This document shows positions 36,055 through 43,930 of a stretch of 64,000 bases of DNA, piece after piece. The translations under genes were made by a program, and so were the position numbers. A model generated the notes under the pieces. It searched no databases and had not been told where the DNA came from. It saw only the letters and a program-made list of their open reading frames with translations. Numbering within the stretch: position 1 is the first letter of the stretch; every line of letters starts with the position of its first letter. The stretch spans positions 2,604,001-2,668,000 of the forward strand of contig NZ_BAAAXV010000009.1 of NCBI RefSeq assembly GCF_039535785.1. Reading direction: 5' to 3'. Source of the DNA: Nonomuraea helvata (GTDB taxonomy: Bacteria; Actinomycetota; Actinomycetes; Streptosporangiales; Streptosporangiaceae).

Positions 36055-37074
36055 TCACCAGAGTCTGTGGGAGCGATGTGTGGCGCTCAGCTTGTCGCCG
36101 ATGCGGGAGACGATTCCGGCCGCGGACAGGTCGGCCGCGAGCTTGCAGGCCGCGCTGATGCCCTCGGCCCTGGACGAGCCGTGGGCGATGACGACGGTGC
36201 CGTTCAGGCCGAGCAGCACGGCGCCCCCGTACGCTTCGGGGTCGAGGCGGCGGCGCAGCTCGCGGATGCGCGAGCGCTGCATGGCGGCGCCCAGCCTGGC
36301 CAGCCGGCTCTCGCTGACGACCTCCCTGAGCTCGGAGAACGCGTAACGGACCGCGCCTTCCATGGTCTTCAGCGCCACGTTCCCGGTGAAACCGTCGGTG
36401 GTGATCACATCCGCCTTGCCGGCCAGCAGGTCGTGGCCCTCGACGTTGCCGGTGAAGTTGACGCCGGGTGAGGTCAGGAGGAGCTCGTGGGCGCGTTTGA
36501 CCAGCTTGTTGCCCTTCTCGGCCTCGCTGCCGATGGTGAGCAGGCCGACTCTGGGCGTCTCGATGTTGTACGCCAGCTCGGCGTAGGCCGTCCCCAGATG
36601 GGCGAACTGCACCAGCATCTCCGGCTTGACCTCGGCGTTCGCGCCCGCGTCGATGAGCAGGGTGGGCTGAGGAAGAGTGGGGATGGGGACCGCTATGGCC
36701 GGTCTGAGCACGCCCTGCTGGCCTTTGAGCCGGAGCCTGCCGGTGGCCACGATCCCCGCCGTGGAGCCCGCGGACACGACCGCGGCGGCGTCGCCGCGGC
36801 GTACGAGGTGGCAGGCGACGGCGAGGCTGGAGCGGGGGCGGCGCAGGCTGGCCAGCGCGCCCTCGTCCATGGCCAGGGCCTCCTCGGCCCGTACGATCGG
36901 CACTTCCTTGGTGGCGTCGTGGTCGGCGAGCGCCTCGTAGAGCACGCGCGGGGAGCCGACGAGCACGACGGACAGGCCGCGCTCGCGCACGGCGTGCACC
37001 GCTCCCGCCACGGTCTCATGCGGTGCGTGGTCGCCGCCCATGGCGTCGAGCGCGATGGGCCTGCTGTCGGACAA
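36055..37074 (-). CDS. plsX: Phosphate acyltransferase PlsX
   Basis: A 339-residue PlsX, which makes acyl-phosphate from acyl-ACP for phospholipid synthesis. Family motifs: ALDAMGGDHAPHETVAGA at the start, VSAGSTAGIVATG, TLLIDAGANAEVKPEML, GSEAEKGNKLVKRAHELL, TDGFTGNVALKTMEG and a C-terminal GLNGTVVIAHGSS. TTG 37074 is the start, supported by GAGGTGATC directly upstream. The usual partner rpmF is not adjacent; the gene stands alone between the CtpE-like pump and the DUF1707 gene. Confidence 0.93.
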   Translation of the reverse strand: MSDSRPIALDAMGGDHAPHETVAGAVHAVRERGLSVVLVGSPRVLYEALADHDATKEVPIVRAEEALAMDEGALASLRRPRSSLAVACHLVRRGDAAAVVSAGSTAGIVATGRLRLKGQQGVLRPAIAVPIPTLPQPTLLIDAGANAEVKPEMLVQFAHLGTAYAELAYNIETPRVGLLTIGSEAEKGNKLVKRAHELLLTSPGVNFTGNVEGHDLLAGKADVITTDGFTGNVALKTMEGAVRYAFSELREVVSESRLARLGAAMQRSRIRELRRRLDPEAYGGAVLLGLNGTVVIAHGSSRAEGISAACKLAADLSAAGIVSRIGDKLSATHRSHRLW

Positions 37075-37181
37075 TGATCACCTCGTACGGCATCGAGCCC
37101 GCCGGCACGGCTGGACCGGGACACGGGCTCGGGGTATGTCCGCATCGTAGGCAAGGCACTAGCCAGGTTAACCGGCGGGTA

Positions 37182-37721
37182 TCAGTGGAGGTTCCAGTCG
37201 TCCATCCCGCGCGACACGATCACCTTGGAGAACTTCGACGACCCCGTGACCCGGATCATCGGCCCGTCCGCCTGCGATCCGCCCGTCACGTTGCGCTTGC
37301 CGAACACCGAACTGCCCTCGTCGATCACATGGGCGTTGTCGGGCACGCGCACGATCAGCTTGCTGAACCACGCGTTCGTCTCGATGGTGATCTCGCGTCC
37401 GGGCAGCACCGCGTCCGACAGGTCGACGATGAGGGCGCCGAACCGGGCGGACAGCCGGGTGTTGCGGGACGCCACCCACCGGCCCTTACGGACGATCTTG
37501 CTGAACTTCGAGTCGATGACCTGCTGCTCGATGGTGGCGGGCACGTTGGACGCGGCCACCTCGGGAAGGTCCCGGGTGAGGGGGACGAGCTCGCTCATCG
37601 TCTTCGCCGCGTAGGCGACGTCGAGGCGGTCGGCGTGCTCGACGCTGGTGAGTCTTCCTGTCGCGAGCGCCTCGGCCAGGACCGCGGCCACGCGGTCGCG
37701 ATCGGCGTCTGAGGCGCGCAT
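37182..37721 (-). CDS. DUF1707 protein with C-terminal LiaF/cell-wall-response-like domain
   Basis: A 179-residue soluble protein. The N-terminal DUF1707 (SHOCT-like) domain reads MRASDADRDRVAAVLAEAL and GRLTSVEHADRLDVAYAAKT. The C-terminal beta-rich part (SKFSKIVRKG, LIVDLSDAVLPGREITIETN, RVPDNAHVIDEGSSVFG, SSKFSKVIVSRG) resembles the DUF2154/LiaF C-terminal fold. ATG 37721 starts exactly at the domain; GTG 37739 would add six residues. It lacks membrane spans, unlike many DUF1707 proteins. Diverges closely from the kamA-like gene. Confidence 0.8.
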   Translation of the reverse strand: MRASDADRDRVAAVLAEALATGRLTSVEHADRLDVAYAAKTMSELVPLTRDLPEVAASNVPATIEQQVIDSKFSKIVRKGRWVASRNTRLSARFGALIVDLSDAVLPGREITIETNAWFSKLIVRVPDNAHVIDEGSSVFGKRNVTGGSQADGPMIRVTGSSKFSKVIVSRGMDDWNLH

Positions 37722-37752
37722 GTCCGGATCGTGGGTCACGAGATATCAGTGT

Positions 37753-39234
37753 ATGACGAATCGCGATATGTCGCGAGTGTTCACAAACCTGAGGGAAAAC
37801 TTGGAGTCCAGCGGAACCGCTGACGCCGCTGACAGCGTCCGGGTATTAAGAACCGTAGACGCGCGACCGGGTCGTGAGGTTTACATCCGATCGAACAAAA
37901 AAGATGGGAACGGCCTAGTGATCTTGAACCAGGCAGGCACGCGACGCTTCAAGGCGTACACGTCCAAGCACCTTGACGAGCTTCTGAAGCGAGCGGGGCT
38001 CGACGACGAGCAGCGGCTGAAAGTCCGCGCCGTCGCCACGGTGCTGCCGTTCCGGACCAACGCCTACGTCGTCGATCAACTCATAGATTGGTCGGCCGCG
38101 CCCGACGACCCGATCTACCGGCTCGTCTTCCCGCAGGCGGACATGCTGCCCGCCGCCGACGTCGCGCGGCTGGCCGACCTGCTCAAGGCCGAGGCGCCCA
38201 ACGCAGAGATCCAGGCCGAGGCCAACCGCGTACGTGCGCAGCTCAACCCGCACCCCGCCGGCCAGAAAGAGCTCAACGTCCCGAAGATGGGCGATGAGCC
38301 GGTGCCCGGCATGCAGCACAAGTATTCGGAGACCGTGCTGATCTTCCCCAAGCAGGGGCAGACCTGTCACGCGTACTGCACCTACTGCTTCCGATGGGCG
38401 CAGTTCGTCGGTGACGCGGACCTGAAGTTCGCCTCCGACGACATCGACCAGATGGTGGCCTACATTCGCCGTCATCCCGAGGTCACCAGCGTCCTGATCA
38501 CCGGCGGCGACGCGATGATCATGGGCGAGCCTGTCATCAGACGATATATCGAGCCATTGCTGGATCTGGAGCAGGTGGAGTCGATCAGGATCGGCACCAA
38601 GGCGCTGGGCTACTGGCCGCAGCGCTTCACCACCGATCCCGACGCCGACGCCACGCTCGGGCTGTTCGAGGAGGTGGTGAACGCGGGCAAGAACCTCGCG
38701 TTCATGGCCCACTTCTCGCACCCGCGCGAGCTGGAGTCACCGCTGGTCGAGTCGGCGGTCAAGCGCATCCTCGGCAGCGGCGCCACGATCAGGACCCAGG
38801 CGCCGCTGATCAGGTCCATCAACGACGACCCCGCCGTGTGGTCGCACATGTGGCGGCGGCAGCTGCGGATGGGGATGATCCCCTATTACATGTTCATCGA
38901 GCGTGACACCGGGCCGCAGGACTACTTCGCGGTGCCGCTGGCGCGCGCGTACGAGATCTTCAGGGACGCGTACTCGAGCGTCTCGGGGCTCTGCCGCACG
39001 GTCCGCGGGCCGTCGATGTCGGCCACGCCGGGCAAGGTGTGCGTCGACGGTGTCACCGAGATCGCGGGGGAGCAGGTGTTCATGCTCCACCTCATCCAGG
39101 CGCGCGACCCGTCGCTGGTCGGGCGGCCGTTCTTCGCCCGCTACGACCCGACCGCGGTGTGGCTGACGGACCTGCGCCCGGCCTTCGCCGACCGTTTCCC
39201 GTTCGAGCCGGCGGGCGCGCTGCTGCCCGCCTGA
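37753..39234 (+). CDS. KamA-family radical SAM aminomutase (lysine 2,3-aminomutase-like)
   Basis: A 493-residue radical SAM protein. The [4Fe-4S] motif is C205-x3-C209-x2-C212 in CHAYCTYCFRW, followed by the SAM-binding LITGGDAMIM. K428 in SATPGKVCVDG matches the position of the PLP lysine of lysine 2,3-aminomutases. A ~150-residue N-terminal region precedes the core, longer than in classical KamA. Substrate may be lysine, glutamate or another amino acid. ATG 37753 or ATG 37768 could be the start; neither has a ribosome binding site, which suggests leaderless initiation. Only about 31 bp separates it from the DUF1707 ATG. Confidence 0.85.
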   Translation: MTNRDMSRVFTNLRENLESSGTADAADSVRVLRTVDARPGREVYIRSNKKDGNGLVILNQAGTRRFKAYTSKHLDELLKRAGLDDEQRLKVRAVATVLPFRTNAYVVDQLIDWSAAPDDPIYRLVFPQADMLPAADVARLADLLKAEAPNAEIQAEANRVRAQLNPHPAGQKELNVPKMGDEPVPGMQHKYSETVLIFPKQGQTCHAYCTYCFRWAQFVGDADLKFASDDIDQMVAYIRRHPEVTSVLITGGDAMIMGEPVIRRYIEPLLDLEQVESIRIGTKALGYWPQRFTTDPDADATLGLFEEVVNAGKNLAFMAHFSHPRELESPLVESAVKRILGSGATIRTQAPLIRSINDDPAVWSHMWRRQLRMGMIPYYMFIERDTGPQDYFAVPLARAYEIFRDAYSSVSGLCRTVRGPSMSATPGKVCVDGVTEIAGEQVFMLHLIQARDPSLVGRPFFARYDPTAVWLTDLRPAFADRFPFEPAGALLPA

Positions 39235-39555
39235 CCGGCTGCCCGTCCACCGAGAAATCCGCTCTCCCGGCCCGTGGCATTTGTTTTCGCCACCCCTCTT
39301 GTTCGCGGGCCGCCGGGGGCGGATTTTTCGTGGGTACGCCTCCCTCCGCTCGGTAACCGGCCTGCAAACCCCGGTTACATGGGCATTCATGCGCCTGCGG
39401 CCGATCATGGCCGGTGATAGAACTTCTCGCGTAGCTCAGCCGTGACGGTACGTAGCGTGTGGTGCCCATAGCGCGCCCGCCACGGCATTCGGGGGTTATC
39501 GATTCGCATTTCCACCTCATTCGAGAGCGATCGATCACGAGCCGGGAAGGCAATC
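39235..39555. other. Intergenic region
   Basis: A 321-bp gap. The left part is the terminator described at 39255-39328. The right part (39420-39555) should contain the promoter of the secreted protein gene that follows. No other gene is supported. Confidence 0.45.
39255..39328 (+). terminator. Rho-independent terminator after the kamA-like gene
   Basis: AAATCCGC (39255-39262) pairs with GCGGATTT (39319-39326), with inner GC pairing (CCCGGCCCG at 39266-39274 against CGGGCC and CCGGG at 39306-39317). The stem runs into TTTTT. It lies 20 bp after the stop codon. Confidence 0.6.
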
Positions 39556-40578
39556 ATGAATCGACTAGTCAAGACGGCGGCAGCCGTCACAGCATTTGGC
39601 CTGGCGGCGGCTCTTGCCGTGCCGGCCCAGGCGGACACCGCCAGGTACGAGCGACAGAGCGGGGGCACCACTGCGGGGATCCCGATCAGCGGCCTGCTGG
39701 GCGGCGTGGTCGGCGGGCGCCTGCTGAACGGCATGCTGCAGGGCACCGCCCAGCCCAAGCCGGGCGCGCGCCCTGCCAACCGGAGGCCGGGGGCCGAGCC
39801 GGCCGCCGTACCGGCGAACCGCCAGGACGGCACGCACGCGAACCGGCAGGACGGCGCGCAGGTCAACCGCCGGAACGGAGTACCCACCAACCGCCGGAAG
39901 CGTGTCATCACGCCGAACGCGGCCGAGGACGTCACCCGGCAGGGCGGTCCGCTGCCCGAGCTGTCGCAGATCGCGAGCGGGCTGCCGCTCGGCGGCGGTG
40001 GCCTGACCGAGGCTCTCCCCGTGCCCGTCCTGCCGGACGCGGTACCGCTGACGCAGCTGCCCTCGGTGAAGAACGGCGGCGGCCAGACCGTGACCTCGGG
40101 CGGCGCCTACGACGCGCTGACGGGCCTGCTCCGCACCCCCACCGGGGACATGGTGAACCAGGTCCACAGCGCCACCCTCCTGCCGGCCACCGGCTCCAGC
40201 GTCGCGGACGTGAGCCGTACCGCGGCCAGGGTCATGAACAGCACCACCAAGGGCGCCGACTCCCTGTCGGCCGACGGCGTCGTGAGCGGCCTCAGCCAGG
40301 CGGCCAGGCGCGCGCTGCCGCGCGCCGGGAGCGGCCGGCTGTCGCCCCTGATCGGGCAGGTCGCGCCGTCCGAGATGGCGCCGGTCATCGAGGCGCTGCC
40401 GGGCGCCACGCATGCCGCCTCCGCGGACGGCCTCACGCCGCTCGCCGAGGACGCCTCCAGCTTCGTCTCCACCAATGCGACCAAGGCGGCCGGCACGTAC
40501 AGCGACGTGCTGACCGCGCTTGGATGGACCACCGACGCGCTGACGAGCTCGGTGCGGGACTCCTGGATCCGCAACTAG
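39556..40578 (+). CDS. Secreted hypothetical protein with Asn-Arg-rich repeats
   Basis: A 340-residue protein with a clear signal peptide (MNRLVKTAAAVTAFGLAAAL, cleavage near AQA-D at residue 26). It then has a Gly-rich GLLGGVVGGRLLNG segment and an imperfect repeat of NRQDG/NRRNG units between about residues 75 and 115 (ANRQDGTHANRQDGAQVNRR). The remainder is Ala/Ser/Thr-rich without recognised domains. There is no sorting signal or C-terminal membrane span. GGAAGGCAATC precedes the ATG. I do not recognise a family. Confidence 0.72.
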   Translation: MNRLVKTAAAVTAFGLAAALAVPAQADTARYERQSGGTTAGIPISGLLGGVVGGRLLNGMLQGTAQPKPGARPANRRPGAEPAAVPANRQDGTHANRQDGAQVNRRNGVPTNRRKRVITPNAAEDVTRQGGPLPELSQIASGLPLGGGGLTEALPVPVLPDAVPLTQLPSVKNGGGQTVTSGGAYDALTGLLRTPTGDMVNQVHSATLLPATGSSVADVSRTAARVMNSTTKGADSLSADGVVSGLSQAARRALPRAGSGRLSPLIGQVAPSEMAPVIEALPGATHAASADGLTPLAEDASSFVSTNATKAAGTYSDVLTALGWTTDALTSSVRDSWIRN

Positions 40579-41339
40579 ACGCGGATGCAGGCGCCAGAGC
40601 GGCGGCTCGCCGAGAGCCGGTGCGACGGTTCGCGGGTGTCATAGGTGCCGACGCCCGGGGACCGGCCATGCCGGCGACAACGCGGTCCCGTTCGCGCGCC
40701 CCAGCTGTTCCCTCGACGTCCTTTCCCTTTCCCGGGCCCGGCGCCGGCGTCCCGGTGCGGCGATCTGTGCCGTCCGTCTGTACGGCGGTCAGCACCCCGC
40801 CCGCCGGCACGACGGTCCGCACGGTGATCTGTGCGGGTCTGTCCGCACGATGGTCTGTACGCGTCAGTCAGGCGCGCGCCGGCCTGCATGCGCCTGTGGT
40901 GCGCAGCAGGCCTGACGCGACAGACCGCATGCCGTTGCCGTGGCGCGGTGGTCGATGTGCCGCCGCTCCGGCCAGGCAGGCCGTAAGCCCGTTGCCGGAG
41001 CGCGGCGGCCCGAGTGCCGTTCGTTCTGGTGCTGGAGGCCCGGTGCCGCCGTTTCTGGTGCGGCAGGTCGGCGGGGCCGATGGGGAGACGTCGTCACACC
41101 GACGCGACAGGCCGACGGGCGCTCGCAGGTGCCAGAGGCGCCCGAGGCACTGACGCGCGTGGGTTGAGACCCCGCGAAAGCAGGCGGTCTCATGACGGGC
41201 CTGGGCGGACGCGCCCACGCCCTGGCTCGTGCACCGCGCCGCCAACTGCAGGGCAGCGGCGCCGCACGAGCTCCGCCGCCGGTCCCGTCTTCATCGGGGC
41301 CGGCGGCCTTTTTTGCCGGTGGGGTCTGGAACCAGCTGA
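40579..41339. other. Long intergenic region ending in an orphan terminator
   Basis: About 760 bp of very GC-rich sequence with no convincing codon bias in any frame. The part 40740-40900 has recurrent GGTCTGT/GATCTGTGCGG-like words, which may be eroded short repeats. A strong plus-oriented hairpin with a T6 run lies at 41275-41314. No gene is supported; a noncoding transcript is possible. Confidence 0.45.
41275..41314 (+). terminator. Strong rho-independent terminator
   Basis: GCCGCCGGTCCCG (41275-41287) pairs with CGGGGCCGGCGGC (41295-41307) around a 7-nt loop with one T-G pair, followed by CTTTTTT. The T run gives plus orientation although the nearest plus-strand gene ends 700 bp upstream. 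It may also stop the convergent small gene at 41340-41513. Confidence 0.7.
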
Positions 41340-41513
41340 CTATGGCAGGCGGACGCCGGTGCGGCGGGCTATCTGGGCCTGCAGCCTGGCCATCTGCCAG
41401 TGCAACTCCAGCAGCTGCTCGGCGAGCTGCATCCGGGGAATCTCGGACACGTCCTCGGTGGCCAGGTGGTCGATCGCGGTCGAAAGCTCCACCATCGCGC
41501 GCTCCCACTCCAT
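41340..41513 (-). CDS. Small 57-residue helical protein
   Basis: ATG at 41513, preceded by GAGGGTCGCTG, opens a 57-codon frame (MEWERAMVELSTAIDHLATE at the start, QIARRTGVRLP at the end; stop 41340-41342). Codon third positions are G/C biased. The protein is amphipathic and helical with heptad-like leucines (AEQLLELHWQMARLQAQIA), so probably a coiled coil. Many actinomycete genomes carry similar short helical hypotheticals, but I know no function. It lies downstream of the polysaccharide ABC exporter genes, separated from them by a terminator. Confidence 0.65.
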   Translation of the reverse strand: MEWERAMVELSTAIDHLATEDVSEIPRMQLAEQLLELHWQMARLQAQIARRTGVRLP

Positions 41514-41626
41514 CAGCGACCCTCGGATCGAATTGACGTTCGAATTCTATCGGAACGGCAGGCTCGCTGTCAGTCTTTTGTCACACGGGTCGCCGGAGTT
41601 TCGCACGCAAGATCGAACACACAAAT

Positions 41627-41649
41627 AGCGCCACCCGCAGGGCGGCGCT
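41627..41649 (-). terminator. Terminator of the polysaccharide ABC exporter operon
   Basis: On the minus strand AGCGCCGCCC and GGGTGGCGCT form a 10-bp stem with one G-T pair and a 3-nt loop, followed by ATTTGTGTG. It lies 15 bp after the ATP-binding gene's stop. Confidence 0.65.
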
Positions 41650-41664
41650 GGTGGAAAGGCGGAG

Positions 41665-42531
41665 TCAGCCCTTGTTGTAGGCGGCGATGACTTCCTTCGG
41701 GTCGCCGTCCATCTTGATCTTGCCCTTGTGCAGCCAGATGACGCGGTTGCAGGTCTCCTCGATGACCTTGAGATCGTGGGCCACGAGGAAGACCGTGCCG
41801 GCGGACTCGCGGATCTGGCGGATCCGCTCCTCGCTCTTCTTGCGGAACTCGCGGTCGCCCGTGGCCAGGGCCTCGTCGATGAGGAGGACGTCGTGGGTCT
41901 TGGCCGAGGAGATGGCGAAGCGGAGGCGGGCGCCCATGCCGGAGGAGTAGGTGGACATGGGCAGCTGGACGAACTCGTCAATGCCGGAGAAGTCGACGAT
42001 CTCCTGGTATTTCTCGCGGACCTCGGCAGGCGTCATGCCCATGGCGTAACAGCCGAGGATGATGTTGCGCTCGCCGGTCAGCTCACGCATGAGGGCCGCG
42101 TTGACGCCGAGCAGCGAGGGCTGGCCGTCGGTGTAGACGGCGCCCTCGTGCGGGGGGAGCAGGCCCGCGATGGCGCGCAGCAGCGTGGACTTGCCCGAGC
42201 CGTTGCGGCCCACGATGCCGATGGCGTCGCCGTGGTAGGCCACGAACGTGACGCCCTTGACCGCGTGGACCTCTTTCATCTGCGGCCGGCCCTGGCGCTT
42301 GAGGAGGCGCGTGAGGGCGTTGACCGCGTTGCCCTTCTCGGCGTCCGAGGCCGCGCCGTAGACGCGGTAGACGATGTGGAGGTCGTCGACGATGACGGTC
42401 GGAGTGCCCGTGGGGACGTCGATCGGCGACTTGCCCTGGGGCTCCGGATTGGGATGCACCCTCACATCCTTGCCGGGGACGGCGGGCTTCTCGCCCTTCA
42501 CCTGTGACAGCTCCTTGGTCAGTTCAGCCAC
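41665..42531 (-). CDS. Polysaccharide export ABC transporter ATP-binding protein (TagH/Wzt-like)
   Basis: A 288-residue ATPase. GTG 42531 is chosen because GGAGAGG lies 7 nt upstream and the start overlaps the permease stop by 8 nt. The N-terminal ~40 residues are a linker; the nucleotide-binding domain then has GRNGSGKST (Walker A), YSSGMGARLRFA (signature), VLLIDEALATGD (Walker B) and AHDLKVIEE (H-loop). These variants are typical of exporters of teichoic acids and O-antigens. There is no C-terminal carbohydrate-binding domain as in some Wzt proteins, so it is closer to TagH-type core ATPases. It acts with the permease encoded upstream. Confidence 0.9.
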   Translation of the reverse strand: MAELTKELSQVKGEKPAVPGKDVRVHPNPEPQGKSPIDVPTGTPTVIVDDLHIVYRVYGAASDAEKGNAVNALTRLLKRQGRPQMKEVHAVKGVTFVAYHGDAIGIVGRNGSGKSTLLRAIAGLLPPHEGAVYTDGQPSLLGVNAALMRELTGERNIILGCYAMGMTPAEVREKYQEIVDFSGIDEFVQLPMSTYSSGMGARLRFAISSAKTHDVLLIDEALATGDREFRKKSEERIRQIRESAGTVFLVAHDLKVIEETCNRVIWLHKGKIKMDGDPKEVIAAYNKG

Positions 42532-43459
42532 GCCCGTACCTCTCCTCGGCTCGCCAGAAGTACCAGAAGCCGAATCCAAGCGCGAACACCGCCCAGAATA
42601 CGCAAGACACCAACACCATCGTCGGCGGGTGGTGGCCGGACGCCTTGTTGTGGGACGAGATGAGGATCTCCCGCATCCATTCGATGTAGGAAGCGGTGGG
42701 GTTGAGATACATCACGTTGGCGACCCACTGGGGCAGCTTGGCGGAGGTCACCACCTTGTCCTGGATGGAGAAGAAGACGCCGGAGGCGTAGAGCCAGAAA
42801 CGAGTGATGAACGGCAGCAACTGGTTGAGATCGCGCATCTGGGCGCCCAGCCGGGCGACGACCAGGCCGGCCCCGACGTTGAACATCGTCTGGAGCAGCA
42901 GCACCACGGGGATCATGAACCAGAACCAGGTGGGCCATTCTTGGGTGAGCACCACGATGCCCAGGAGCACGCCCATGGAGATGGCGAGCTGCTGCAACTC
43001 CTGGATCGTGTAGGCGAACGGCAGTGAGGCTCTGGGGAAGTGCAGGGCCCGGATCATCGAGAGGTTGCCCGAGATCGACTTGGCGCCCGCGGTGACGGTC
43101 CGCTGCGTGTAGGTGAAGACGAACATCCCGGTCAGGAGGAAGGCCGGGTAGTTCTGGATGCCGTTCTTGCCGCCGAGGATGACGCCGAACATCACGTAGT
43201 AGATCGCCGCGTTGAGCAGGGGCGTCAGCACCTGCCACAGCTGGCCGAGGGCCGAGCTCGAGTATTTCGAGACGTTGCGCGAGGTCGCGTACGTGAGGAT
43301 GAAGTGACGCCGCTCCCAGAGCTGGCGCACATAGACAGGGAACCTCGGCCGCGCGATGGCACGGCGAAGCCCGTATCTCTTGGCGAGCTTGGCCAGCGGC
43401 TCCTGCCCGCTTCGGCCGCCCGCCTGGGCGTCCGCGACAGCGGATTCCGGCTGGCTCAT
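42524..43459 (-). CDS. Polysaccharide export ABC permease (TagG/Wzm-like, ABC-2 type)
   Basis: A 311-residue ABC-2 membrane protein with six expected spans, beginning around NVSKYSSSALGQLWQVLTPL. MFGVILGGKNGIQNYPAFLL, GNLSMIRALHFPRASLP and SGVFFSIQDKV are typical of Wzm/TagG/RfbA permeases, as is the C-terminal YLNPTASYIEWMR. It pairs with the ATPase downstream and would move an undecaprenyl-linked glycopolymer out of the cell. It is a second export route, separate from the Wzx/Wzy locus. Start ATG 43459 gives MSQPESAV. It diverges from the peptide-transport operon. Confidence 0.9.
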   Translation of the reverse strand: MSQPESAVADAQAGGRSGQEPLAKLAKRYGLRRAIARPRFPVYVRQLWERRHFILTYATSRNVSKYSSSALGQLWQVLTPLLNAAIYYVMFGVILGGKNGIQNYPAFLLTGMFVFTYTQRTVTAGAKSISGNLSMIRALHFPRASLPFAYTIQELQQLAISMGVLLGIVVLTQEWPTWFWFMIPVVLLLQTMFNVGAGLVVARLGAQMRDLNQLLPFITRFWLYASGVFFSIQDKVVTSAKLPQWVANVMYLNPTASYIEWMREILISSHNKASGHHPPTMVLVSCVFWAVFALGFGFWYFWRAEERYGRG

Positions 43460-43930
43460 GGCAAGGACTCTATTGGATCCAGGTCGATGGGGTGCCTGTC
43501 ACGCGGGTTGGCGACAGTCAGTTGGACGGAGTCTCGCGACGCCGGGTTCCCAAAGCGCCGTCAAGACCTGCTCAACCGTAGCCCAGCGAGCCGGGGTGTG
43601 GTGGCAAGGGCACGACCACTCTCCGATAGGGGGTAATTTTCATCGACTGTTCACGTCCAGGCTGTGCCGGTTGCATCATCTTTGTACGGTTTGACGCTTC
43701 CTGCACTGAATGTCTGTGACGCTGGATTGGCACACGTGTGACCGAACTGCAACGCGCCAGAGACTCCCTGGTGGCAAGTAGTAAGGGATAGTCGCGATCG
43801 ACTGGCAGGGCGTCGGCTGGTTTGACCATGTCAGCCAAACCCGGGGGATACCAGGACCCCCCGTCAGGCTGCTCACGATCACCGCAGCTCAGCGCTTACG
43901 CCCACCTGTAGAGGGAGGAATTCTTTCACC
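43460..43930. other. Divergent regulatory region
   Basis: About 470 bp between the ABC exporter and the peptide importer operon. A short GC hairpin, CGGGGG at 43842-43847 with CCCCCG at 43858-43863, lies in the expected leader of the importer operon. The A/T-richer segment at 43625-43700 is a likely promoter zone. No gene is supported. Confidence 0.4.
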
